DNA of 64,000 bases from Axinella damicornis (lineage: Eukaryota > Porifera > Demospongiae > Axinellida > Axinellidae), in the NCBI GenBank assembly GCA_963931865.1, contig OZ007510.1:13540471-13604470 (forward strand). The letters run 5' to 3'. Shown here in pieces: positions 1 through 9,298 of the stretch. The notes beneath the pieces are model-generated. The model made no database searches. It saw only the letters and a list, made by a program, of their open reading frames with translations, and had not been told where the DNA came from. Within the stretch, counting starts at the first letter, position 1. Each line of letters starts with the position of its first letter. A program made the translations under genes and the position numbers.

Positions 1-930
1 GAACATGACAGATCATCACTTAATCCTTTTTAAGTTTTCGGAGAAACTACTTTTGAATGGTGTCTGTGTATGTGTGCATGTTTTGTTGTCCTGACATCCG
101 CATCCTCAGTTTGGTTAATGTCGTGCAGATCTCAAGTGCAGTTGCCTCTAATTGTATGTCATACACTGTAGAAGCATAACTATTTTAAGAGCACAGAATA
201 GTTTTGAGTGTAATACCTCAAGGGGTCAGCATCACATAATGTATTGTCAGTTGTGTCTTGAGGTTGGTAGTTCAGTGATGATGTCATATCACCACCCCCT
301 GCTAATGGGGCCCAGGATCTGCATGAAAACCGTCTGTATCGGAGATGCGGCTTTCCTGGGTTATCAAATCAAAATGAGTGAATTGAACTGTAGTCTGTGA
401 AGCCTCTTTTCCCTGATTCCACTGGCAGATCCTCACCTTCCACCATCATGCTGTGATGTGTATGGCTTACTCCAGGGATGACAGGCTCTTGCTATCAGTC
501 GGTGAGTCAGTGTGCATCATAAGTAGCAGCATCTCAGGGGCGTAACTAGGATTTGGAGACCGAGGAGGTATGGAGTTCTCAGCGACATTTATAGGGTCAC
601 TATCAGTTTATCAGCGCTGTCACGCGGACACAGGCAGTTTTTGGACGGTCACAGGCTGAGTACGGCTCATATTGGAGTGACCTCCCCTTGAAGAAACATC
701 AGGTCAATGCCTGAGGATTTTATTACAGTTCTCTGCCTGCAGGTGTGTAGTGTGGCGCTCAGTGAGAGTGGCACCTACCTTGCAAGCTGTGGTCGGGATG
801 GCTCTCTGTCTGTGTTGTCCATGGCAACCATGGAACAGGTGGTCTTCCTTCATACACCCAAGAAGGTAGAGACTTGTGACCTGTTCACCGATTACACAGA
901 TTGTTTCATGCAGCTGTTATCCTTTCCTAT

Positions 931-1045
931 AGTTGTGTTGTAGTCTCGGTACCAGATCCTACGAGGGTCTGGTACCGAGACTACAACACAACTAGTCTCG
1001 GTACCAGACCATCACACGTGGGTCTGGTACCGAGACTAGTTGTGT
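931..1045. repeat. Double perfect hairpin in a WDR90 intron
   Basis: Two adjoining perfect inverted repeats. The first has 26-bp arms (931-956, 968-993) with an 11-base loop. The second has 25-bp arms (986-1010, 1021-1045) with a 10-base loop. They share 8 bases and the core tctcggtaccaga, so either hairpin can form but not both fully. The structure is unchanged in all units: 8724-8838, 17764-17878, 29908-30022, 39467-39581, 48911-49025, 58750-58864. Confidence 0.9.
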
Positions 1046-1418
1046 GGTAGCTCAGTACATTGTGTAATATTTGCAGGTTGCACTACTCTCTAGATTCTCA
1101 GTAACCAATTCCTTTCCCAGGAATGCACAAGTGCTACATTCTCAGCTGCAGCCACTGCCATCCATTACCAGTACTAATCAGCAGGAGTCTCCTCCCTCCA
1201 CCCCACCCCCACCTCCACACCTGGTGGCTGTCTACATCGATGGGACACTGAGGGTGTTTGATGTTGGGAAGGTACAGATGGCACGAAAGTGCAACCTCAT
1301 GTAGCACCTACTAAGGCAGTCGCTTATTCACCCAATGGTAAGTATGCTTCAGGTCATTTGTAGATTTGCTCCTCTGCATTTGGAGTGACTTGTGGCCAAG
1401 TGGTTAAGGTAGCATTAT

Positions 1419-1486
1419 ACCTTTACCGTTAGGGTACCTTTAACCGTCGGGGCTCCGACGGTTAAAGGTACCCTAACGGTAAAGGT
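1419..1486. repeat. Perfect 32-bp-arm palindrome (type A)
   Basis: Left arm 1419-1450 and right arm 1455-1486 are exact complements around a 4-base loop. Type A copies lie at 18252-18319, 39955-40022 and 59238-59305 (the last with one mismatch). The sequence to its left (ttaaggtagcattatac) is the outer arm of the type B palindrome, so A and B keep complementary parts of one larger element. Confidence 0.9.
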
Positions 1487-1609
1487 GCAAGTGTAAAAAA
1501 CATTAAAAATGTATGGAGATGTAGGGATAACAGAACAGCAAAAAGTATGAAAACAAGCAGGGATGATGGCATAAAACAGTTCAATATTAGCTGAGCTGGC
1601 ACTTCAGCG

Positions 1610-1735
1610 TGATTTAGTGCAATGTTTGCTACACCCTCTCCGCCCTGCGGGCGTGGCTTCGCCACGCGCCCACTTGGCCGGCCGGACGGAAAGGGGCTAG
1701 CAGCTAGACTGACCTGAACTGTGTGTACACTAGTG
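1610..1735. mobile_element. Solo right arm of the foldback (type A)
   Basis: Equivalent to the right arm at 9642-9760 in type B, without a left arm. It contains the short palindrome cgtggcttcgccacg. Copies lie in U3 (18450-18570), U5 (40153-40273) and U7 (59436-59556). The remaining intron to 2131 shows CA-rich tracts and the repeated phrase aagc(c)tacaggatagt(t/g)tcacatgag at about 1797 and 1882. Confidence 0.65.
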
Positions 1736-3252
1736 CTGCCACGATATGAGACATTGTATATCACATGTCATAGTGTTTTATGTCGGACATATCGCCAAGC
1801 TTACAGGATAGTTTCACATGAGTTCAAGGTAGTTCAGTCCCTCGAACCTGCTCGAACCACTGGTTGACTTTCGGGAACCAAGCCTACAGGATAGTGTCAC
1901 ATGAGTTTGGGACATATCTATACTGGCAATTGAATGTCACTAAGTGGTCCAGTCATGAAAATTAATGCAATGGGCAGTACCAATGTACACATATAACAGT
2001 ATAAACATAATTATATTGAAAATTCGCAGCAAACTCGCTGATGCTCGCCCCAATTATGTTGCACCTTTATTGCATAGCACTGACAGGATACTCATGCACA
2101 CACTAGTACACACACATACACACTAACACAGGCCATGTGATCTTCTCAGGCTGCTCCAATGGTGTGGTAACCATTAGCAACCCTTCCACTGGGCTGGTGG
2201 TGTGTGTGATCACTGACCATCAGGGAGCACCCATCACTAAGATGCACACCTCCGACAGACCTGTCAAGGTATCTGCTAGTCTGTCCTACCTCCAACTTTG
2301 GTTTCCAAGACAGTACACCTTCCCTCCCAGCGTCCTGGGTCTGAGGACTGCTACCAATGTTTGCCGGCCAGTGTGGACTGGAGGGTGAGTGTGTGGAGTG
2401 CAGACTGCAGAAGGGACGTTTGGCGTGTCGTTTGCCAACTGGTGGTCTGGCTCACATTCCCAGGGCCCTCCTCTGCTCCCGATGGCACCAGGCTCAGGAG
2501 AGGACACAAGGTGCTCAACCCAACACCTGCATTTTTGAAAAGTGTTCTTGAAATTGTGTGCTTAGCCTCGGGTATATATGACACAACTAGCTACTGTAGG
2601 AGCTCAAATGTATGGGGATGCACTCTAACCAGAGAACTTGAGATGCTGTTGTATGCACTGCAGTGCACAGTGGCATTCACTTCCTAGCTCAATCACACAT
2701 CTCACCCTCCTCTCTCCCCTCAGTGCCGGTATGAACTTCTGCCCCCTAGCCTGGCACGCTTCAGCCCCACAGACCCAGACACTATCCTGTACGTGGGACA
2801 CAGCATGGAAAGGTGTGTACAGTTCTGCAGCCTCTCACAGAAGGCAGTTGTCAGGACGTCTGCCCTCACCCAAAGGGCCACATTCATGGGTGCATCACCA
2901 CAGGGGCACCTTCTGGCCTTTGGCTGCCAAGGTAAGTCAGGTGGAAACATGACATTGTAGGTGTGGTGGACTGCTTTGTGCATAAAGTATTATATTATAG
3001 CAGTACAGAGTTCTCAGGGCATTGGACTTCGTCACAAAATATTCCTGTCAGAAAATTTGTTGGAGAAAGAGTGTAAACTGCTCACTGTAGAACTGTTGCA
3101 TAGTGCTAATTTTACCCCGCGGATACCTGATATCATAATACGCCACTGTAGCAAAATGTGTACTTGAATCGAATATTATCTTGTCTCTTGCAGTGCGTGC
3201 TGTGAAGATCATGGACTAGGATGAAGGCTCATTCCAGGACTATTCTGGCCAC

Positions 3253-3397
3253 TAGCCTCATCCCAAGTCCTACCCCGTTCTTTCTGTTCTTCGGTTTGCT
3301 TTGACAATAATACACGGATGCAGAAGAGCGCACCGCTCTTCCACATCTGTCAACGCAAACAAAGGAACAGAAAAAACGTGGTAGGCCTGGGAATGAG
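3253..3397. mobile_element. Inverted-repeat MITE in WDR90 last exon (U1)
   Basis: Non-coding foldback with arms of about 46 bp. The left end is tagcctcatcccaagtccta and the right end is the complement of TAGCCTCATTCCCAGGCCT. It sits directly after the Gly-His of the last WD40 blade. In type A units the right flank is shortened: a 13-base stretch present in type B (ggctaactggcca) is missing, so the target duplication is no longer visible. Confidence 0.8.
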
Positions 3398-3596
3398 ACC
3401 ATGACAGAATGAAAGGTGTAATCTTTTCCCCCTTTGGAAAGTTTCTTGTATCCACCCGTAGCTCCACTCTACATGTATGGGACGTTGTAGTCTGATGATA
3501 TCTTTTTGTGTACTTGCACTGTTGAATATGAGAGGCGCGGCTCGTTATTAAAAGTTAATAGCACATGATCCTTCCGGATTCCTTACCTGCGATACT

Positions 3597-3989
3597 ATGT
3601 CGGTATCCTCCGTGCAGCACGTCAACTCGGGAGGATCTACATATTATGATCTAGGAGATGGCTTCACTGGTTCTTCGGAGATCGGAGCTAACAGGCTTTC
3701 AACCTGTCTTCTTCAGGTTTGTTGTTTATGTTTCAGTACAATTTTAAATAATTCTTCCAGGGAAATAAATAATTATCCTGAGTTGCTGCAGCTAGCTGCG
3801 GCCATTATTATTTTACTGTCTCCAAATAAAGTTCACCCTAGCGTGGTAATCAACTGCCCATTTCTGAATAGCATACTCCGAAATGCGAGAGTATCAATCA
3901 CCTGGTGCACTTCTTTGCTGATTTCCTCTCCAGTGCTGGGCATCAGCTGCAACAGTTACAGCATCCTGTCCCCCACTTGGCACTAGAGA
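3597..3989 (+). pseudogene. 5' remnant of UQCRC2-like region (U1)
   Basis: Only two exon remnants survive: an ATG-started exon at 3597-3716 (MSVSSVQHVNSGG..., donor after CTTCAG) and the start of the next exon. The copy then jumps from agagaatg to aacccctcttg, skipping everything that identifies UQCRC2 in the other units. The first exon is not a family I recognise. It is open in all units, and the A/B length difference is exactly one codon (TYY against TY). Confidence 0.6.
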
Positions 3990-4842
3990 ATGAACCCCTC
4001 TTGTGTCCCTCATAGCCTTGCAAACCCGAAAGATATACCTGCTGCTGGCGTTTTACAGGTGTGTGTATGTGAACTCAAGGTGAATATTACACTTCTTGCT
4101 GCTTGTCAACTCAGTGTACTGTGTGCATTTGCTCTTTCTCTTCTAGCATGTACCAGCGCCAGCAATGTAGTACATTGTAATCCCACCCCCATCTGTACAT
4201 ACACACGTGCACTAGAACCCCACACGCTGACGGAAAGTGGGTGCATGTGTGCACTGTGGATCTTCCGGGTCCAACATACCATACCCTCTTCCATCCCTCC
4301 TTCCCTCCTCCCCCCCCTCTCCTCAGAGCCAGAAGTTGTGTCTGCTGATCCTCCTGCTGGTCAAGGGCGCTGACCACCTGGTCATTACAGGCTCACCCCT
4401 GCACTTTGTAATGCCAAGGAGAAGTACTCCACTGATGACAAGGTAAGAGACATTCATCTCCACCTGCTCCTCCCTTCCTGCTCATCTCCTTCTACCACTC
4501 TGCCTTCCCTCTAGCTGTGCTGGCTAGCGACTGAGCTAATGGAGCAGTGTAACAGCGGAGAGACCTCCCGCGTCATCCTCCACCAGAAGATCCTCAGCAT
4601 ATGATCATCTTCTCTGACGTGCTCCAGATGATTCTCACCAGAATCGAGGAAGCCCGAAGGTCCCAGCAGTTCATCAACATGCCCAAGTTCTCTGCCTTCA
4701 TAAAGTACCTCTATGCCAGCTCGGGTGAGCAACGCAAATGCTCTGTAACAGTAGCCTTGTTCCAGGCGCTTGGTACTGAGCTAGACATTCAGTAGATCGC
4801 AAATATAGTGTGCAATGACAATGGTCAGTAGCCTTGTTCCTA

Positions 4843-4895
4843 GCCTCGTTCCCAGGCCTTCTAAACTGGAGGTGTAGAAGGTCTGGGAACGAGGC
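4843..4895. repeat. Short hairpin sharing the MITE terminal motif
   Basis: Arms gcctcgttcccaggccttcta (4843-4863) and 4875-4895, near-perfect complements around 11 bases. The arm matches the WDR90-inserted MITE terminus TAGCCTCATTCCCAGGCCT, so this is probably a minimal member of that family. It occurs in every complete unit, for example at about 14519, 24674, 35715, 45028 and 54706. Confidence 0.7.
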
Positions 4896-5580
4896 GAGCT
4901 TGATTCTGCACTAGATGTTCAGAATACATTGTCAGGTGCCCAACTGATAATAGTCATGGAGTGGACATTTCTTGTGGCTCCTGTCAACTCAATGTGGTGC
5001 TGCCGTAATCAAGTTATTGAGTGCACATGGGAGTGTGTGTGCTGGGGAAATGGTCCTCAGTTAGCTGTATGACAACCCCCCAAATTTGGGCATTATGTAT
5101 ACACATCACCAAACCACAAGTTAATTTACCTGCTTGAGGGAAGCAAGTACAATATATAAGTTTTCGATTACGATGGGCAATCGCTGTTTCAAGTTTTAGG
5201 ATTATGTTCCTACACTTTGACCTCTGTCCTTTGACTTCTGCTGTTCAAGGAGGGACTGAGTGTTGGGGAGAAGGTAAAAAGGTGGGTGAAAATTGAAGTG
5301 TCGAGTAACACCCAGAAGAAGGAGTGACTTGTGGACAATGACAGCCACGTATTGGGAGAGCTCAGGATGAACAGGAATTAACCCACTGCTGTCAGGTGGG
5401 CTCCAACATATATACTATATAGGCATTTGGTCTCTTTTTATTGCTACAGAAGTTGGAGGGTATGCTACAAGGAGCAGCGTACTCCCCCCTCCTTAATTCT
5501 CTGATCTGGTCATGTTTTTGGCCTTCCCCCTGTCAGCTTTGGGGGAAAGACTGACTATCTCTACTAACCGACTCTCTACT

Positions 5581-5606
5581 CCCCCCCCCCCCCCCCCCCC
5601 CCCCCC
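5581..5606. repeat. Poly-C tract (26 C)
   Basis: Homopolymer in type A only. Length varies between copies: 26 in U1, 24 in U3 (25412-25435) and 31 in U5 (45765-45795). This is slippage or sequencing uncertainty. Confidence 0.9.
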
Positions 5607-5791
5607 TTCTTCAGCCGAATGGCCATTGCGGTGAACAGCTGTGACTCTGCCGCATAGGGTGGCAGTCCAGAGAGGGCCTGTCCCACACAATATGCAGGAC
5701 ATCAGCACGGTACCGGTAGGATGATGTGCCGTCAGTGACCAGCTCTGAGAATGTTGAACTTGTCATGTTATGGAGCGAAACCAGTTTATAT

Positions 5792-5834
5792 TCCTCCTCC
5801 TGCTCCTCCTCCTCCTCCTCCTCCTCCTCCCCCC
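5792..5834. repeat. CCT microsatellite
   Basis: (CCT)n with one CTG interruption, immediately before an AG acceptor, so it doubles as an extreme polypyrimidine tract for the 33-codon exon. Copies in U3 and U5 at about 25621-25661 and 45981-46021. Confidence 0.85.
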
Positions 5835-6010
5835 AATTCTTGTAGGTTGCCATTCCCACCATGTTCACCGGCAGCTATGAAATACTCACCAATGCTAAGC
5901 GGCATTACTCAGTGATTGTCATCCGCATCAAACGAGGCCAACAGGTACACGTCCTATTTCAGTTTAGCTTCTTAGCCTCCACACTGGCTTGCAACCAACT
6001 ACATGTACAG

Positions 6011-6185
6011 CACCTAACTACACCCTCAGTATACCCTAACTTCACCCTCAGTATACCCTGAGTATATCCTAGCTATACCCTAACTACCACCCTCAGTATA
6101 CCCTAACTAGCCTAACTACACCCTCAGCATACCCTAACTATGGCTACACCTTCAGTATAACCTAACTACACCAGTATACCCTAAT
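6011..6185. repeat. Degenerate minisatellite (type A)
   Basis: About eight imperfect repeats of a 20-24 bp phrase around ccctcagtataccctaact. Copies at 25840-26014 and 46200-46374. Type B retains only the last partial repeat because its deletion ends inside this array. Confidence 0.8.
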
Positions 6186-6221
6186 GTATTGGGAAATGTA
6201 TACTTAAGCTCGCTAACCAAG

Positions 6222-6510
6222 AATCTCTGGTACGAACAGCATGAGCAACTTGATTCTGGAGGTGGAGGTACACTGTCACAAGGTGCAGGGCATGACGGAA
6301 GCTTTTACCGATGCGCTGCATAGCCGTGCAAAAACGAGCAGTTCAGTTCACCAAAAAGCCGTATTTACTGCTTTTCTTGAGGGAGACAGCAGATAAATTT
6401 GCCAGGGATTATGCTATCTAAAAAGCTTCCGTCATGCCCTGCACCTTAATTGTGACAGCGCACCTCCACCGCCAGAATCAAGTTGCTCACGCTCTTCGTA
6501 CCAGAGGTTT
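6222..6510. mobile_element. 288-bp foldback in last intron of the unidentified gene (U1)
   Basis: Arms of about 88 bp (6222-6306 and 6419-6510), beginning aatctctggtacgaa, with about ten mismatches and a 112-bp spacer. No coding content. Copies: 15258-15546, 26051-26339, 36453-36740, 46411-46699, 55443-55730. Both A and B carry it, so it predates their split. Confidence 0.8.
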
Positions 6511-6760
6511 TTTGATAATATGATGACCATTACTATACAAATGGGTCTGACACTAGCCTCGTTCCTATAGGCCCAAGTGACGGAGGAGAAAAGGGCCTGG
6601 TTTCCACTGTTTGCGCTTGCCCTATTTATCCGTAACTGAGACATGTATTCATAAGGGGGAGGCTGAGGGTGCGAATGACATCTTTGTAGTCATACAGTAT
6701 GTATGGTTGAGTGTGTGACGCTTTCTACTTTACTACACTAGCTGGTCCTTCTTCTGTTAG

Positions 6761-7539
6761 ATGAGCTGGTTGGGTACAAACCGAACTTCTTGTTATCCCA
6801 TGTTCACTTGGTTTGCCACTTGCAGAGTTCACTTGGCTTGCCTTGGGCAGAGTTCACTACATTTTGCTCACCACTGTGTGGTTGGTGGACATCACATCCC
6901 AGGTATGAAAACTAATAAGCAAATGAAATTAGTGTTACATAGTTAGTGGTCTTGTAATCTCCCTACTTTCTGTACTGGTGTTGCAGACATGGGCTGTTCT
7001 TGGGTGCTTGCATGAAATTTTAGAATGCACTTACAATAACTGCTGTCTGGGATTTTTGGATGGGATAGTAGAATGGACTGGAGACCTTTCGCCCCAATGT
7101 AAAACATTACTGGTGATGTCGTAGTAGTGTGGTGCATTGTTGCTACACACTAGGACTTTGTGTGTTTCGGTGTAGGCCTAGCCTGGTGGGACTGACCTCT
7201 ATAGCGACCATGCCACGATCTGTGCCATGCTAACATGACTGATAGTACCTGTCATCCGAACATGGATCAGTTACTCTATGTCAAATGCTGTTCATCAGAA
7301 TTGTGCTCAGCTATTATGCTAGTAGAATTCTGGATGCCGTTTGTACTTCAAAAAGTATGCTGGCATAATGGGAAAGGCCCAATTGTTACTTGCATAACAG
7401 GAACATGCACAGGTGGTGCATACACAGTCACGTAAGCCTTCACCCTGCACTGCACCATGGTTTCCTCACTGCCTGCACGGCAGTTACCAAATCACTCTCC
7501 CTGTTATGGCATGTCATCAAGGAGGGAAACATTGAAAAG
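6761..7539 (+). pseudogene. Further exon-like fragments, family unknown (U1)
   Basis: Three stretches with splice-like borders: 6761 onward (ELVGYKPNFLLSHVHLVCHL, donor at aggtatg near 6901), a segment after gcag near 6988 (TWAVLGCLHEILEC), and one ending 7539 before gtgagt (SLSLLWHVIKEGNIEK). Coding potential is suggested only by length and borders. Corresponding copies: U2 15795-16586, U3 26589-27367, U4 36991-37781, U5 46949-47726, U6 56781-57572. Type A and type B differ by indels that change frame, so at most one type can be open. Confidence 0.3.
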
Positions 7540-7735
7540 TGAGTAGTCTCTCTCCTCTTTCCCTGTTGCTAGGGGATTTAAAAGGGAGTAGAGAGTCTCC
7601 CCTCTCTTGTTCCTGCATTGCAAGAATGATATTCGCCTGACAAAGCCTATCAAACAACTTCAAAACAAGTCTGTCCATTCAGACTGTGTATGTGAACTGA
7701 CATGCATGAGATAGTGTTATTCCATCCTCCACTCC

Positions 7736-7815
7736 CCCATGGGACTGAGGCTGGCTTATGGCATTCCCCCTTGTTTCTGAGAGTTGGAACATGACAGACC
7801 ATCACTTAATTTTTC
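7736..7815. mobile_element. Single arm of a foldback at the unit junction
   Basis: The stretch gggactgaggctggcttatg ... gacagaccatcacttaat matches one arm of the perfect foldback at 19831-20111 (gggactgaggctggttaatg ... gacaggccatcactaaat). It spans the point chosen as unit boundary and recurs at every junction: about 16790-16860, 28920-28995, 37978-38055, 47930-48000, 57772-57845. Confidence 0.65.
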
Positions 7816-9201
7816 TGAGAAACTACTTGTGAATGGTGTCTGTGTATGTGTGCATGTTTTGTTGTCCTGACTTCCTCATCCTCAGTTTGGTTAATGCCGT
7901 GCAGATCTCAAGTGCAGTTGCCTGTAATTATATGTCATACTCTGTACAAGCATAACTATTTTAAGAGCACAGAATAATTTTGAGTGTAATACCTCAGGGG
8001 GTCAGCATCACATACTGTATTGTCAGTTGTGTTTTGAGGTTGGTAGTTCAGTGATGATGTCATATCACCACCCCCTGCTAATGGGGCCCAGGATCTGCAT
8101 GAAAACCGTCTGTATCGGAGATGCGGCTTTCCTGGGTTATCAAATGAAAATGAGTGAATTGAACTGTAGTCTGTGAAGCCTCTTTTCCCTGATTCCACTG
8201 GCAGATCCTCACCTTCCACCATCATGCTGTGATGTGTATGGCTTACTCCAGGGATGACAGGCTCTTGCTATCAGTCGGTGAGTCAGTGTGCATCATAAGT
8301 AGCAGCATCTCAGGGGCGTAACTAGGATTTGGAGACCGAGGAGGTATGGAGTTCTCAGCGACATTTATAGGGTCACTATCAGTTTATTAGCGCGGTCACA
8401 CGGACACAGGCAGTTTTTGGACGGTCACAGGCTGTGACCCTGGTTGCAGCTCTAAGTACGGCTCATATTGGAGTGACCCCTTGAAGAAACATCAGGTCAA
8501 TGCCTGAGGATTTTATTACAGTTCTCTGCCTGCAGGTGTGTAGTGTGGCACTCAGTGAGTGTGGCACCTACCTTGATAGCTGTGGTCGGGATGGCTTTCT
8601 GTCTGTGTTGTCCATGGCAACCATGGAACAGGTGGTCTTCCTTCAAACACCCAAGAAGGTAGAGACTTGTGACCTGTTCACCGATAACACAGATTGTTTC
8701 ATGCAGCTGTTATCCTTTCCTATAGTTGTGTTGTAGTCTCGGTACCAGATCCTACGAGGGTCTGGTACCGAGACTACAACACAACTAGTCTCGGTACCAG
8801 ACCATCACACGTGGGTCTGGTACCGAGACTAGTTGTGTGGTAGCTCAGTACATTGTGTAATATTTGCAGGTTGCACTACTCTCTAGATTCTCAGTAACCA
8901 ATTCCTTCTTTCCCAGGAATGCACAAGTGCTGCATTCTCACCAGTGCAGTCACTGCCATCCATTACCAGCACAAATCAGCAGGAGTCTCCTCCCTCCACC
9001 CCACCCCCACCTCCACACCTGGTGGCTGGCTATAGCGATGGGACACTGAGGGTGTTTGATGTTGGGAAGGTACAGATGGCACGAAAGTGCAACCTCATGC
9101 AGCACCTATTACGGCAGTCGCTTGTTCACCCAATGGTAAGTATGCTTCAGGTCATTTGTAGATTTGCTCCTCTGCATTTGGAGTGACTTGTGGCCAAGTG
9201 G

Positions 9202-9276
9202 TTAAGGTAGCATTATACCTTTACCGTTAGGGTACCTTTAACCGTGGGGGTCCCGAAATGTATAATGCTACCTTAA
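9202..9276. repeat. Palindrome with 17-bp arms (type B)
   Basis: Arms ttaaggtagcattatac (9202-9218) and its exact complement (9260-9276). Between them lies only the left half of the type A inner palindrome. Copies lie at 30386-30460 and 49389-49463. The TTAA at both tips may be a target site. Confidence 0.85.
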
Positions 9277-9298
9277 GTATTCGCCTGGCAACTCACTG

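Larger units (their letters stand above)
429..3495 (+). pseudogene. WDR90: WDR90/POC16-like 3' end, decayed (U1)
   Basis: Remnant of the C-terminal WD40 propeller of WDR90, a microtubule-binding protein of the centriole wall. Exons with GT/AG borders lie at 429-501, 743-865, 1121-1337, 2132-2268, 2331-2510, 2724-2931, and 3194-3252 joined to 3399-3495. Diagnostic segments are FSGCSNGVVTIS, ITDHQGAPITK, VDWRVSVWSAD, WLTFPGPSS, PPSLARFSP and a final STLHVWDVV. Their order and spacing match my memory of vertebrate WDR90. Lesions: the first two exons have incompatible phases, as if blades between them were lost; a 2-nt loss near 1142 shifts exon 3; a 1-base frameshift follows VQMAR (the true frame resumes as KVQPH...AVAYSPNG); TAG at 3217 interrupts KIMD/DEGSFQDY; an inverted-repeat element splits the last blade after its GH. 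Here the first codon of exon 7 is also altered (gtg CGT). A shortened expressed product is possible but unlikely. Confidence 0.85.
4327..6639 (+). pseudogene. Exons of an unidentified gene, 3' end (U1)
   Basis: Exon-like segments: 4327-4442 (frame ending NAKEKYSTDDK), 4515-4724 (LCWLATELMEQCNSGETS, then shifted to MIIFSDVLQMIL...KYLYASSG), about 5250-5395 (GLSVGEKVKRWVKIEVSS, then TGA), 5846-5944 (33 open codons, VAIPTMFTGSYEILTNAKRH...) and 6571-6639 (AQVTEEKRAWFPLFALALFIRN, then TGA). The last two join in phase 0. The final 22 residues would be a hydrophobic C-terminus. The charged helical text of the second exon suggests an alpha-helical protein. I cannot name the family. The frameshift in exon 2 and the stop in exon 3 argue for decay. 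A foldback at 6222-6510 lies in the last intron. Confidence 0.4.
1..7786 (+). repeat. Tandem unit U1 (type A, internally deleted)
   Basis: First visible copy of the array unit, beginning with the motif gaacatgacagatcatcac that recurs at every unit start. Type A is recognised by the perfect 32-bp-arm palindrome at 1419-1486 and by the poly-C/CCT/minisatellite block at 5525-6161. It is the shortest complete unit because 1641 bp present in U3 and U5 are missing at 3989. Bases 1-428 contain no exon I can support. Bases 1338-2131 are a long intron full of repeat arms. Confidence 0.9.

Noticed and set aside
152..400. Short open frame at each unit start (MYVIHCRSITIL... on +, MMVEGEDLPVES... on -)
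   Set aside because: The minus-strand frame is the complement of the first WDR90 exon and intron. The plus-strand frame is interrupted or shifted in type B, has no resemblance to a known protein and ends before the splice acceptor.
1383..1455. Functional tRNA gene
   Set aside because: Only an A-box-like half is present. There is no anticodon stem, B-box or 3' acceptor strand.
5611..5868. Minus-strand frames with poly-Glu and poly-Gly runs
   Set aside because: These are the reverse reading of the CCT microsatellite and poly-C tract, not proteins.
6011..6185. CCCTAA-containing repeats as telomeric sequence
   Set aside because: The period is 20-24 bp and degenerate, not 6 bp, and it lies within an intron in three internal units.
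6840..6903. HHCVVGGYHIPG text in type B, resembling a cytochrome P450 segment
   Set aside because: No other P450 landmark (ExxR, heme-binding Cys loop) lies nearby, and type A has a different frame there. The similarity is too short.
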